The notes below the pieces were generated by a model, which saw only the letters and a list, made by a program, of their open reading frames with translations, ran no database searches and was not told the origin of the DNA. Position numbers and translations under genes: made by a program. DNA of 6,367 nt from an uncultured Spirochaetales bacterium (lineage in GTDB: Bacteria; Spirochaetota; Spirochaetia; Sphaerochaetales; Sphaerochaetaceae): contig CALFMX010000086.1 in NCBI GenBank assembly GCA_937902565.1, positions 1-6,367 of the forward strand, read 5' to 3'. Positions within the stretch are counted from its first letter, which is position 1. Every line of letters begins with the position of its first letter. Shown one piece after another: positions 1-5,749 of this stretch.

Positions 1-788
1 CCGCTGACGATTGATGCCGAGTTGTCCGCGGCCCGCTGCCCGAACGCATCCATCGTCGCATGGGCCAAGCCATCGGCTTTGTCACTCATGCATCGGATGA
101 CGACAAACGGAACATCATACTGGTAGGCCACCAGTGCAACAGCGGCCCCTTCCATCTCGGTGGCATAGGCGTTGAAACGATCCTGCAGCTCCTCCACATA
201 CCACTCGCTGGCAACGAACTGATCACCGGTGGCAATGGTTCCCTTGAAGGCATTTGTCCCACCAACAACCGATACCGCCGCATCGTAGGCTGCGTCGACA
301 AGATGCTCGGTCGCAGGAATCCTACCCTCGACCGTGCCACTGTTGGGACCCCAGACGAAGCCATCGTTGGTAATCCTGCCATAATCGTGGACGACGAGGT
401 CAGTCGATACAACGACATCGAGGACCTTTGTCTCATCGGCTACGCCCCCCGCGATTCCCGTGAAAATGATCGCATCGACACCATACTCGTTGATCAGGGT
501 AGCAGCGCCTGCAGCGGCGAGAATCTTGCCCACGCCGGCCTGGACGAGCACCACCGGTTTACCTCCCAACGTACCAACATGGTACTCGATTCCCCCATGT
601 ACGTCCGTGTGATCGATCTCGGCGCTCTCTACCAGGAGCGTGAGCTCACTCCTCATCGCCGAAATTACTCCAATCGGAGTGTCCACTGACTGTGCGTGTT
701 GCTCTCCAAGTGTTGCACAACCAATCATTACTGTTGCAATTGCAACAATAACCACTACCATACAGCCGTTTTTTACCGTCTTTCTCAT
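1..788 (-). CDS. mtnN: Exported (lipoprotein-type) MTA/SAH nucleosidase, C-terminus cut by window edge
   Basis: By homology this hydrolyses the N-glycosidic bond of 5'-methylthioadenosine and S-adenosylhomocysteine, releasing adenine. I translated the minus strand from the ATG at 788-786; 262 whole codons are present and, by comparison with the E. coli enzyme (232 aa), about 15-20 residues are missing. The family hallmarks are visible: IGVISAMRSE (residues 39-48), TGIAGG (110-115), TEMEGAA (210-216) and RCMSDKAD (232-239). E48, E213 and D236 align with the E. coli catalytic residues Glu12, Glu174 and Asp197, so it should be active. Residues 1-24 form a basic start, a hydrophobic stretch and MIGC, a lipobox-like site with Cys24. 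This implies export and lipidation, unusual for an enzyme that is normally cytosolic; exported Bgp of Borrelia is a precedent. A Shine-Dalgarno AGGGAGA lies just upstream (793-799) and supports this start. Codon choice is less C-ending than in the plus-strand genes. Family certain; lipidation probable. Confidence 0.9.
   Translation of the reverse strand, partial: MRKTVKNGCMVVVIVAIATVMIGCATLGEQHAQSVDTPIGVISAMRSELTLLVESAEIDHTDVHGGIEYHVGTLGGKPVVLVQAGVGKILAAAGAATLINEYGVDAIIFTGIAGGVADETKVLDVVVSTDLVVHDYGRITNDGFVWGPNSGTVEGRIPATEHLVDAAYDAAVSVVGGTNAFKGTIATGDQFVASEWYVEELQDRFNAYATEMEGAAVALVAYQYDVPFVVIRCMSDKADGLAHATMDAFGQRAADNSASIVS
732..747. repeat. Perfect 16-bp palindrome inside the nucleosidase signal-peptide region
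   Basis: TGTTGCAATTGCAACA equals its own reverse complement over all 16 bases. It lies in codons for the hydrophobic signal-peptide core of the nucleosidase, about 40 bases inside the start. It may be an operator for a dimeric repressor or simply a consequence of Val-Ala-Ile-Ala-Thr codon choice. Confidence 0.4.
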
Positions 789-792
789 ACAT

Positions 793-799
793 TCTCCCT
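793..799 (-). promoter_or_regulatory. Shine-Dalgarno of the nucleosidase gene
   Basis: Read on the minus strand this is AGGGAGA, about five bases before the ATG at 788-786. It fixes that start and argues against the out-of-frame ATG four bases upstream. Confidence 0.7.
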
Positions 800-815
800 A
801 AAATATGATGTTATG

Positions 816-832
816 TGTTGCACTATACAACA
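816..832. repeat. Inverted repeat TGTTG-N7-CAACA in the divergent intergenic region
   Basis: TGTTG (816-820) and CAACA (828-832) are perfect inverted 5-mers separated by seven bases. The site is about 28 bases upstream of the nucleosidase start, where a regulator could act. The same TGTTGCA word recurs at 711-717 and 732-738 inside the start of the nucleosidase gene. An operator role is inferred only from symmetry and position; a 5-bp repeat can arise by chance. Confidence 0.25.
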
Positions 833-910
833 GAATGAGGCTCTTTGGACAGGACATGACATCGTTGCCATAGAGGGCCCACCGCGCGCCCACATGCCTA
901 TCGATTTTTG

Positions 911-939
911 TTGTTACCGTGGCAACGGTACAGTACACT
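911..939 (+). promoter_or_regulatory. Possible promoter of the symporter gene, with an operator-like inverted repeat between its boxes
   Basis: TTGTTA (911-916) and TACACT (934-939) resemble sigma-70 -35 and -10 boxes (four of six matches each) with the ideal 17-base spacing. Transcription would start about 14 bases before the ATG at 960. The inverted repeat at 915-930 sits mostly within the spacer, a classical place for repressor binding. Each box alone is weak; spacing and operator position add some support. Confidence 0.35.
915..930. repeat. Inverted repeat TACCGT-N4-ACGGTA, candidate operator
   Basis: Two perfect 6-bp arms (915-920 and 925-930) surround GGCA, 29 bases upstream of the symporter start. 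The symmetry and size suit a helix-turn-helix dimer such as a LacI-type regulator, which often controls sugar symporters, but no regulator gene is present in the window to link to it. Confidence 0.4.
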
Positions 940-959
940 CTGCCTATCGAGGGAACTCT

Positions 960-2264
960 ATGAGCAAATTGACGCTACGCACCAAGCTGGGCTTCGGGAT
1001 CGGGGATCTGGGTGGCAACCTCTTCTTCACCATCATGGGCTTCTACCTGCTCTACTTCTTCACCGATGTAGTGGGGCTGGTGCCTGCACTGGCGGGAACC
1101 GCCCTGATGATCGGCAAGGTGTGGGATGCGATAACCGATCCCATCACCGGTTACTACAGCGACCGAACCCGGACGCGGTGGGGGCGGCGGCGCCCCTACA
1201 TGTTCGTCGGTGCAATCGCCTCCTTCTTCTCGATGATCATGATCTTCACGCCGGTGGCCCTCTCAAGCCAGATGAAGCTCTTCATCTACTTCACCTTCGT
1301 CTACTGCCTGCTCAACACCGCCTACACCCTGGTGAACATCCCCTATGCCGCGCTCCTGCCCGAGTTGACGCAGGACTACCATGAGCGGACGATCCTCACC
1401 GGGTGGCGGATGAGCTTCGCCGTCATCGGCACCTTCTTCGGCGCCGCCCTCGTCATGCCGATCGTCAACGCCATCGGCTGGCCCCTGATGGGCACCTTCA
1501 TGGGGGCAGTAATGCTCTTCAGTGCCATGGCCACCATCTGGGCGATCAAGGAGCCCAAGGAGGTCACTGTCAGCCTCGATGATGGCTTTGTCCGCACCTT
1601 CGCCGAAGTCCTTAAGGAGAAGACCTTCCTCACCGCCCTCCTGCCGTGGACCTTCTTCATCACCGGCACCTCGATGGTGCAAGGGGCGCTCGTCTACTAC
1701 TTTGCCTACATCTTCGGCAACGAGGGGCTCTTCCAGATCGCCCTGGTCGCCCTCCTCTTCTTCAGCCTCGCCTGCATCCCCATCTGGGTGAAGATCTCCG
1801 ACAAAATCGGCAAGAAGCAGAGCTACATGATCGGCATGACAATCATGGGTGTCGGCGTGCTGGCCTTCAGCCTCCTCGGCCCGACCCTCGGAGCCACCTT
1901 CGGCGTCATCGTAATGGCCTTCTGCGGCATCGGGCTCTCCACCCACTACGTCATGCCCCACGCCATCCTGCCGGACATCGTCGAATGGGATGCCCAAACC
2001 AAGGCGAAGGGGCGGCGTGAAGGGGTCTATTCGAGCCTCTGGACCTTCACCAGCAAGCTTGGGCAGGCCCTCGCCCTCGCCCTCAACGGCTGGATCCTCG
2101 CCCTGGTCGGGTACAGCAGCACCGCTATCACCCCCACCTCGAGGGTGGGTATCATCCTGCTGTGCGGACCGCTGCCGGTCCTGTGGTATATCGCCGGCCT
2201 CTGGGTCATCAAGCACTACCCCATCGACCGCGCCTTCTACGAGGCAATGATCGGCGAGGCGTGA
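960..2264 (+). CDS. GPH/MelB-type MFS cation symporter
   Basis: This is a 434-residue, 12-helix inner-membrane transporter of the glycoside-pentoside-hexuronide:cation symporter family. Near the N-terminus WDAITDP (55-61) matches MelB WDAINDP, so D56 and D60 correspond to the Na+-site Asp55 and Asp59. RTRWGRRRPY (71-80) is the conserved loop 2-3 motif. K366 in FTSKLGQA corresponds to MelB Lys377, and RREGVYSSLWTF (352-363) is the typical family signature before helix XI. N126 replaces MelB Asp124, so the sugar preference of MelB should not be assumed. The start at 960 is chosen because GAGGG lies about seven bases upstream and the protein begins as family members do; a longer in-frame reading from 696 would add 88 Cys-rich residues overlapping the divergent gene. 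The stop is one base before the acyltransferase ATG. Substrate is unknown: a sugar or glycoside is the family default, but a lysolipid is possible given the neighbour. Confidence 0.93.
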   Translation: MSKLTLRTKLGFGIGDLGGNLFFTIMGFYLLYFFTDVVGLVPALAGTALMIGKVWDAITDPITGYYSDRTRTRWGRRRPYMFVGAIASFFSMIMIFTPVALSSQMKLFIYFTFVYCLLNTAYTLVNIPYAALLPELTQDYHERTILTGWRMSFAVIGTFFGAALVMPIVNAIGWPLMGTFMGAVMLFSAMATIWAIKEPKEVTVSLDDGFVRTFAEVLKEKTFLTALLPWTFFITGTSMVQGALVYYFAYIFGNEGLFQIALVALLFFSLACIPIWVKISDKIGKKQSYMIGMTIMGVGVLAFSLLGPTLGATFGVIVMAFCGIGLSTHYVMPHAILPDIVEWDAQTKAKGRREGVYSSLWTFTSKLGQALALALNGWILALVGYSSTAITPTSRVGIILLCGPLPVLWYIAGLWVIKHYPIDRAFYEAMIGEA

Positions 2265-2265
2265 G

Positions 2266-3510
2266 ATGAAGGAGTCGGCGTTTCCTACCCCCCGCTTCAC
2301 GCGTCCGGTCTACTGGTTTGTCCGCCTTGCCGGGCCGCTCTACATGCGCCTGGCCCTCGGCGTCAAAGCGATCAGGATCTTCAACGAACCGACCCTCAAG
2401 GCGGAGCTTGCCGCCTTCAAGGCCGGAAAGCAGCGCCTCATCATCGCCTTTCGCCATACCGCGGTCGAAGATGCCCCCCTGGTCCTCATGGGCCTCAAGG
2501 AGAGCCACCTCTCCTTCCTCTACGGCCGTGACGTCCTCAACTGGGCCGGCTCGATCACCAAGTTCATCTTCCCCCGCCTCGGCTTCATCGCCGTACAGAA
2601 CCGGGCGAGCAACCGTGAAGGGATGGAGCATCTGCGCCTCGAGGCAAAGCGCGGGCGTTTTCCGCTCGCCCTCGCCCCCGAGGGGCAGGTGACCTACCAC
2701 GCCCACCACACCGCACCCATCGAGGCGGGCGTTGCCACCCTCGCCCTCTGGGCAGCTGAGGAGGGGAGCAGTGTCACCATCCTCCCCGTCTCCATCGCCT
2801 ACCGGTACGCCGATGACATGGTATCATTTGCACAGGAGATCCTGGCCCGCTGGCAAGCGGAGAGCGGGATACAGCTTACGCAGGAGAGCGTGGCAGCCGC
2901 ACTGGTGACCGCTTGTGAGGAGACGCTTGCCCTCGTCGCCTCCTATTGGGACATCGAGGCGGAGCTCGAGGGGAGCTTTTCAGAACGGCGGGACCAGCTC
3001 TGCTCTCTCCTGTTGGACAAGGGCGAGGACCTCGCCCTCCTCTCCAGGGGGTCGGGATCGGTCATCGACCGCCTCTTCCGCCTCCGCTTCAAGGGGGAGG
3101 ACACCCTCTTCAACCACGATGAGACGGGGATGACCCTCTTCAACCAGGCGAAGCTTGCCCAGCTGAAAGAGCGGGCACACCTCTATTTGAGGATCAACCA
3201 GACCGTCGATGTCCTTGAGTACCTTGACCCCGCCTACCTCGGGGACACCCCCACCCCCTCGCGCATGGCGGAGGTGAGCCTCACCCTCCTCGATGTCATC
3301 AACCGCCTCAACGGCGGGACGATCAACAGCCGCTATTCGCCCAAGGGCAAGGTGGGTGGGCTCTATATCGGCACACCGCTTCGCCTCAACGACCTGGTCA
3401 GCGAAGGCAGCGGGCGCAAGGAGCGCCTCGCCCGGATCCAGGGCGCGGTCTCCGCCGCCCTGCAAGAGACAAGCGAGAGCATGGAAGCGGAGTGGACGAG
3501 CGGCTTCTAG
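2266..3510 (+). CDS. PlsC-like glycerophospholipid acyltransferase with long C-terminal insertion
   Basis: This probably transfers an acyl chain to a lysophospholipid or glycerophosphate acceptor at the membrane. The PlsC motifs occur in order: the catalytic HX4D as RHTAVEDAP (63-71; H64, D69), GFIAVQNR (106-113) with the acceptor-site Arg113, LAPEG (136-140) in place of the usual FPEG, and ILPVSIAY (172-179). At 414 residues it is well above the usual 200-250. The strand GLYIGTPLRL (365-374) and following helix resemble the normal PlsC C-terminal end, so about 180 mostly helical residues (roughly 185-364) appear inserted into the domain. I do not recognise the insert. The gene starts one base after the symporter stop, and its ribosome site GGCGAGG (2253-2259) lies inside the symporter's last codons, implying co-transcription and translational coupling. 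It could equally be an acyltransferase for a glycolipid; the acceptor cannot be read from sequence. Confidence 0.85.
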   Translation: MKESAFPTPRFTRPVYWFVRLAGPLYMRLALGVKAIRIFNEPTLKAELAAFKAGKQRLIIAFRHTAVEDAPLVLMGLKESHLSFLYGRDVLNWAGSITKFIFPRLGFIAVQNRASNREGMEHLRLEAKRGRFPLALAPEGQVTYHAHHTAPIEAGVATLALWAAEEGSSVTILPVSIAYRYADDMVSFAQEILARWQAESGIQLTQESVAAALVTACEETLALVASYWDIEAELEGSFSERRDQLCSLLLDKGEDLALLSRGSGSVIDRLFRLRFKGEDTLFNHDETGMTLFNQAKLAQLKERAHLYLRINQTVDVLEYLDPAYLGDTPTPSRMAEVSLTLLDVINRLNGGTINSRYSPKGKVGGLYIGTPLRLNDLVSEGSGRKERLARIQGAVSAALQETSESMEAEWTSGF

Positions 3511-3644
3511 GCGATCATTGCACAACCCATGCAGCACGCCATCCCTCTTAGCAGGGCATGACCTGGCTTTGGACCCGGCCCGATCACCCAGAGAAAATAG
3601 AACTCCCCCCTTTTACCGAGTGCGCCAATATGGTACAAATTCCT
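3511..3644. other. Intergenic gap between the two gene pairs, with a weak possible promoter
   Basis: No convincing gene is seen in these 134 bases. CCCT-N6-AGGG near 3555, extendable with a bulge, gives a weak hairpin without a T run, so it is not a convincing terminator. TTTACC (3612-3617) and TACAAA (3634-3639) with 16-base spacing resemble promoter boxes, which would place the transcription start almost on the reductase ATG at 3645. An in-frame ATG at 3558 could extend the reductase into this gap but has no suitable ribosome site and adds residues not typical of the family. Confidence 0.3.
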
Positions 3645-4778
3645 ATGATGGAACGAAGAACAACACCGAAATGGAAGGTTTACCCCGCCCTGCTCGGCTT
3701 TGGCGTGATGCGCCTGCCGCTCAGCAGTGATGGGACGATCGACAGAGAGCAATCCGATGCAATGCTCACCCTCGCCTACGAGAGCGGGGTCACCTACTTT
3801 GACACCGCCTACACCTACCACCATGGGGAGGGTGAACCCTACCTGGGCTCCTTCCTCACACGCTACCCCCGCTCCTCCTACCAGCTTGCCACGAAGCTGC
3901 CGCACTGGCAGGTGGAGAGCCTTGAGGATGCCAAGCGGATCTTTGCCGACCAGCTGGAACGCCTCAATGTCGAATTCTTCGACTACTACCTGATCCATTC
4001 GATCGGCAAGACCGCCTTCACCAAGATGGTGGACCTGGGGGTCCTCGACTACCTTCTCGAGGAGCAAGAAAGGGGGCGAATCGTCCACCTCGGCTTCTCC
4101 TTCCACCAGATCTACGAGGAGTTTGAATACATCCTGCGCTACCGCACCTGGGACTTCTGCCAGATCCAGTACAACTTCCTCGACACCGAGGAGCAAGCCG
4201 GCACGGCCGGCTATGAGCTGGCAACAGCCCTCGGCATCCCCGTCATCGTCATGGAGCCCATCAAGGGGGGCTCGCTGGCCAACCTCGGCGACGAGCTGTC
4301 GAAAAGGATCACGGACCTCGACAGCGCCGCCACCCCCGCCTCCTACGCCCTGCGCTGGGTGGCCGACCACCCCAACGTCAAGGTCATCCTCAGCGGCATG
4401 TCCACCATCGACCAGGTACGGGAGAACGTGGCCACCCTCTCGGCCCCCACGCCGCTGAGCGCTTTGGAAAAGAGCGCCATCGAGGCGATCGGGGAGACGA
4501 TGAGGGGGCGTATCGGCAATAGCTGCACCGGCTGCTCCTACTGCATGCCCTGCCCCTTCGGGGTCGATATCCCGGGAAACTTCGCCCTCTGGAACAAGGC
4601 GAGGATGTTCGAGAGCTATCAGGTGGTCAAGCGGGCATGGGAGAACCCGGCAGAAGAGGAGAAGCGTCCGCCCTCCTGCACCGAGTGCGGGGCCTGCCTC
4701 CCCCTCTGCCCCCAGATGATCAACATTCCCGCAGATTTGAAACTCGTGGAAGCAGAGCTCACCGCTCTCAAAGGATAG
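3645..4778 (+). CDS. Aldo/keto reductase with C-terminal 4Fe-4S clusters
   Basis: This is a cytosolic NAD(P)H-linked oxidoreductase of the AKR fold (COG1453-like) with a ferredoxin-type tail. The complete AKR tetrad is visible: D53 and Y58 in FDTAYTY, K84 in LATKLP and H118 in YYLIHS. Later barrel elements include LGFSFH (149-154), QIQYNFLD (173-180) and the strand VIVMEP (200-205). The C-terminus carries two Cys groups: C294, C297, C300, C303 in a CX2CX2CX2CP pattern and C345, C348, C351, C355 in a CX2CX2CX3CP pattern, matching two 4Fe-4S centres. Such proteins are common in anaerobes and may pass electrons between NAD(P)H, a carbonyl substrate and Fe-S partners; the substrate is unknown. 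The start is uncertain: ATG at 3645 or 3648 gives a normal N-terminus leading into GFGVMRLP, but neither has a clear Shine-Dalgarno; 3630 and 3558 are alternatives. It ends three bases before the next gene, so the two form an operon. Confidence 0.92.
   Translation: MMERRTTPKWKVYPALLGFGVMRLPLSSDGTIDREQSDAMLTLAYESGVTYFDTAYTYHHGEGEPYLGSFLTRYPRSSYQLATKLPHWQVESLEDAKRIFADQLERLNVEFFDYYLIHSIGKTAFTKMVDLGVLDYLLEEQERGRIVHLGFSFHQIYEEFEYILRYRTWDFCQIQYNFLDTEEQAGTAGYELATALGIPVIVMEPIKGGSLANLGDELSKRITDLDSAATPASYALRWVADHPNVKVILSGMSTIDQVRENVATLSAPTPLSALEKSAIEAIGETMRGRIGNSCTGCSYCMPCPFGVDIPGNFALWNKARMFESYQVVKRAWENPAEEEKRPPSCTECGACLPLCPQMINIPADLKLVEAELTALKG
4771..4775 (+). promoter_or_regulatory. Shine-Dalgarno of the ADP-ribosylglycohydrolase-like gene
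   Basis: AAGGA lies six bases before the ATG at 4782 and immediately before the TAG stop of the reductase. It fixes the start and makes translational coupling likely. Confidence 0.65.
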
Positions 4779-4781
4779 ACC

Positions 4782-5681
4782 ATGGACAGAGCTGAACTGC
4801 TTTTGATGGGTTGGTTCGTCGGCGACGGCTTTGGCGGCCAGACCGATGGCATGGAGGAGAGCGAGGTCGCTTCGCTCATCGATGGCCCGATCACCGAGGT
4901 ATATACCCTCGAGGAGGCCCAAAGCCTCAGTGGCCAGAGTGGACCGGCAAGCGATACCACAATCCTCTGCGGCCTCTCGGTCATGGCCTTGGAGCAGGTC
5001 GACAACGACCACCTTGCCAGCAAGTACCGCGCCTATGACAAGGAGAGCGGCGCCTTCCCCTTCCCCCAGAAGGGGGATAACGCCGCCTGCCTGACCCGGG
5101 CCCCCATCATGGCACTCCTCGACGCTCGCTTCCCCTATACGAAGTGGGAAGCGGTCGTGAAGGCGGAGACCCGGCTCACCCACACCGCGCCGCTTGCCAT
5201 CGATGCAGCCCTGCTCCTCTCCCGCACCTTCGCCCTCCTGGTCAATGAAGAGGCGGAGAGCGCTCAGGAGCTCTGCTCGCTGCTCATCCGTGAGGTGGGC
5301 AAACGGGGCTGGGATGCCAAGCTTGAGGTGGCGCTGCGCACCGCGGTCAACCAAAAGACGCTCAATCCCTACACCTTCAAGGAGCGGTACCAGATTATCC
5401 CCACCATCACCCTCGCCTTCCACACCCTGCTCTCCCCGCTCGCCGTGGAGGAGGGCCTCGATGCCATCGCCCGCCTCGGAGGCAACAGCCGCCTCACCTG
5501 CGCCATCTACAGCGCCCTCAAGGTCCTGGCAGACCACGAGGAGGTGCCGGAGCGCTACAGCAGCGAGATCTACCCCTCCCCGACCATCGAGGCGATGATC
5601 AAGAGCGAGACGCTCTTCAAGCGTGAGACTATCAAGATGGAGAAGCTTGCAGAGAAGCTAGCCAAGGGGTTGACGGTATAG
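4782..5681 (+). CDS. Divergent ADP-ribosylglycohydrolase (DraG/ARH)-like protein, probably metal-site defective
   Basis: The 299-residue protein follows the ADP-ribosylglycohydrolase fold from end to end: MGWFVGDGFGGQTDG (9-23) as the opening GDxxG helix, SDTT (57-60) where the family has TDDT, GDNAACLTRAPIMAL (98-112) resembling the GNG..MR.APLGL loop, LTHTAPLAIDAALLLSR (132-148) as the LTH..P.AIDAA helix, and GLDAIARLGG (225-234) before the last metal motif. Active members bind two Mg2+ or Mn2+ through TDDT and a C-terminal GGDTDT. Here SDTT loses one Asp, and GGNSRL (233-238) replaces GGDTDT, losing both acids. Classical removal of ADP-ribose from proteins is therefore doubtful; it may bind ADP-ribose or NAD-related ligands, or use another chemistry. 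It lies three bases after the reductase and is probably co-expressed with it. No ADP-ribosyltransferase is seen in the window. Family assignment fairly sure; loss of activity is inference. Confidence 0.8.
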   Translation: MDRAELLLMGWFVGDGFGGQTDGMEESEVASLIDGPITEVYTLEEAQSLSGQSGPASDTTILCGLSVMALEQVDNDHLASKYRAYDKESGAFPFPQKGDNAACLTRAPIMALLDARFPYTKWEAVVKAETRLTHTAPLAIDAALLLSRTFALLVNEEAESAQELCSLLIREVGKRGWDAKLEVALRTAVNQKTLNPYTFKERYQIIPTITLAFHTLLSPLAVEEGLDAIARLGGNSRLTCAIYSALKVLADHEEVPERYSSEIYPSPTIEAMIKSETLFKRETIKMEKLAEKLAKGLTV

Positions 5682-5713
5682 ACGGCGAGTACACCATACC
5701 GATTTCGGTATAG
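5674..5713 (+). promoter_or_regulatory. Hairpin with competing pairing arms before the helicase gene
   Basis: ATACCGA (5696-5702) and TCGGTAT (5705-5711) form a compact stem-loop between the two genes. The octamer CGGTATAG occurs twice, at 5674-5681 (including the stop of the upstream gene) and at 5706-5713, so ATACCG can pair with either copy in mutually exclusive hairpins. No T run follows, so it is not a standard rho-independent terminator. It may be a protein-binding site, an mRNA-processing or stability element, or an attenuator; function is unproven. Confidence 0.4.
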
Positions 5714-5749
5714 CTGAAGCGATGAGAGAGCAGATTCCCCTTTCTGGGT

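Noticed and set aside
60..689. 209-codon open frame on the plus strand
   Set aside because: It is antisense to the MTA/SAH nucleosidase, whose catalytic motifs are clear on the minus strand; the plus-strand translation has no recognisable family features.
696..959. 88-residue N-terminal extension of the symporter frame
   Set aside because: The extension is Cys- and Asn-rich, overlaps the start of the divergent gene, and the family-like N-terminus with a good ribosome site begins at 960.
1263..2300. 345-codon open frame on the minus strand
   Set aside because: Antisense to the symporter; acidic, Gly-rich and repetitive, as expected for the complement of C-biased membrane-protein codons.
3545..3574. 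Hairpin-like CCCT-N6-AGGG after the acyltransferase as a terminator
   Set aside because: The stem is short, needs a bulge to extend and has no following T run.
3507..5537. 676-codon open frame on the minus strand
   Set aside because: It spans the antisense of two well-supported genes and the gap; such long frames arise from the strong C-ending codon bias. Its sequence is Gly/Glu/Val-rich without motifs.
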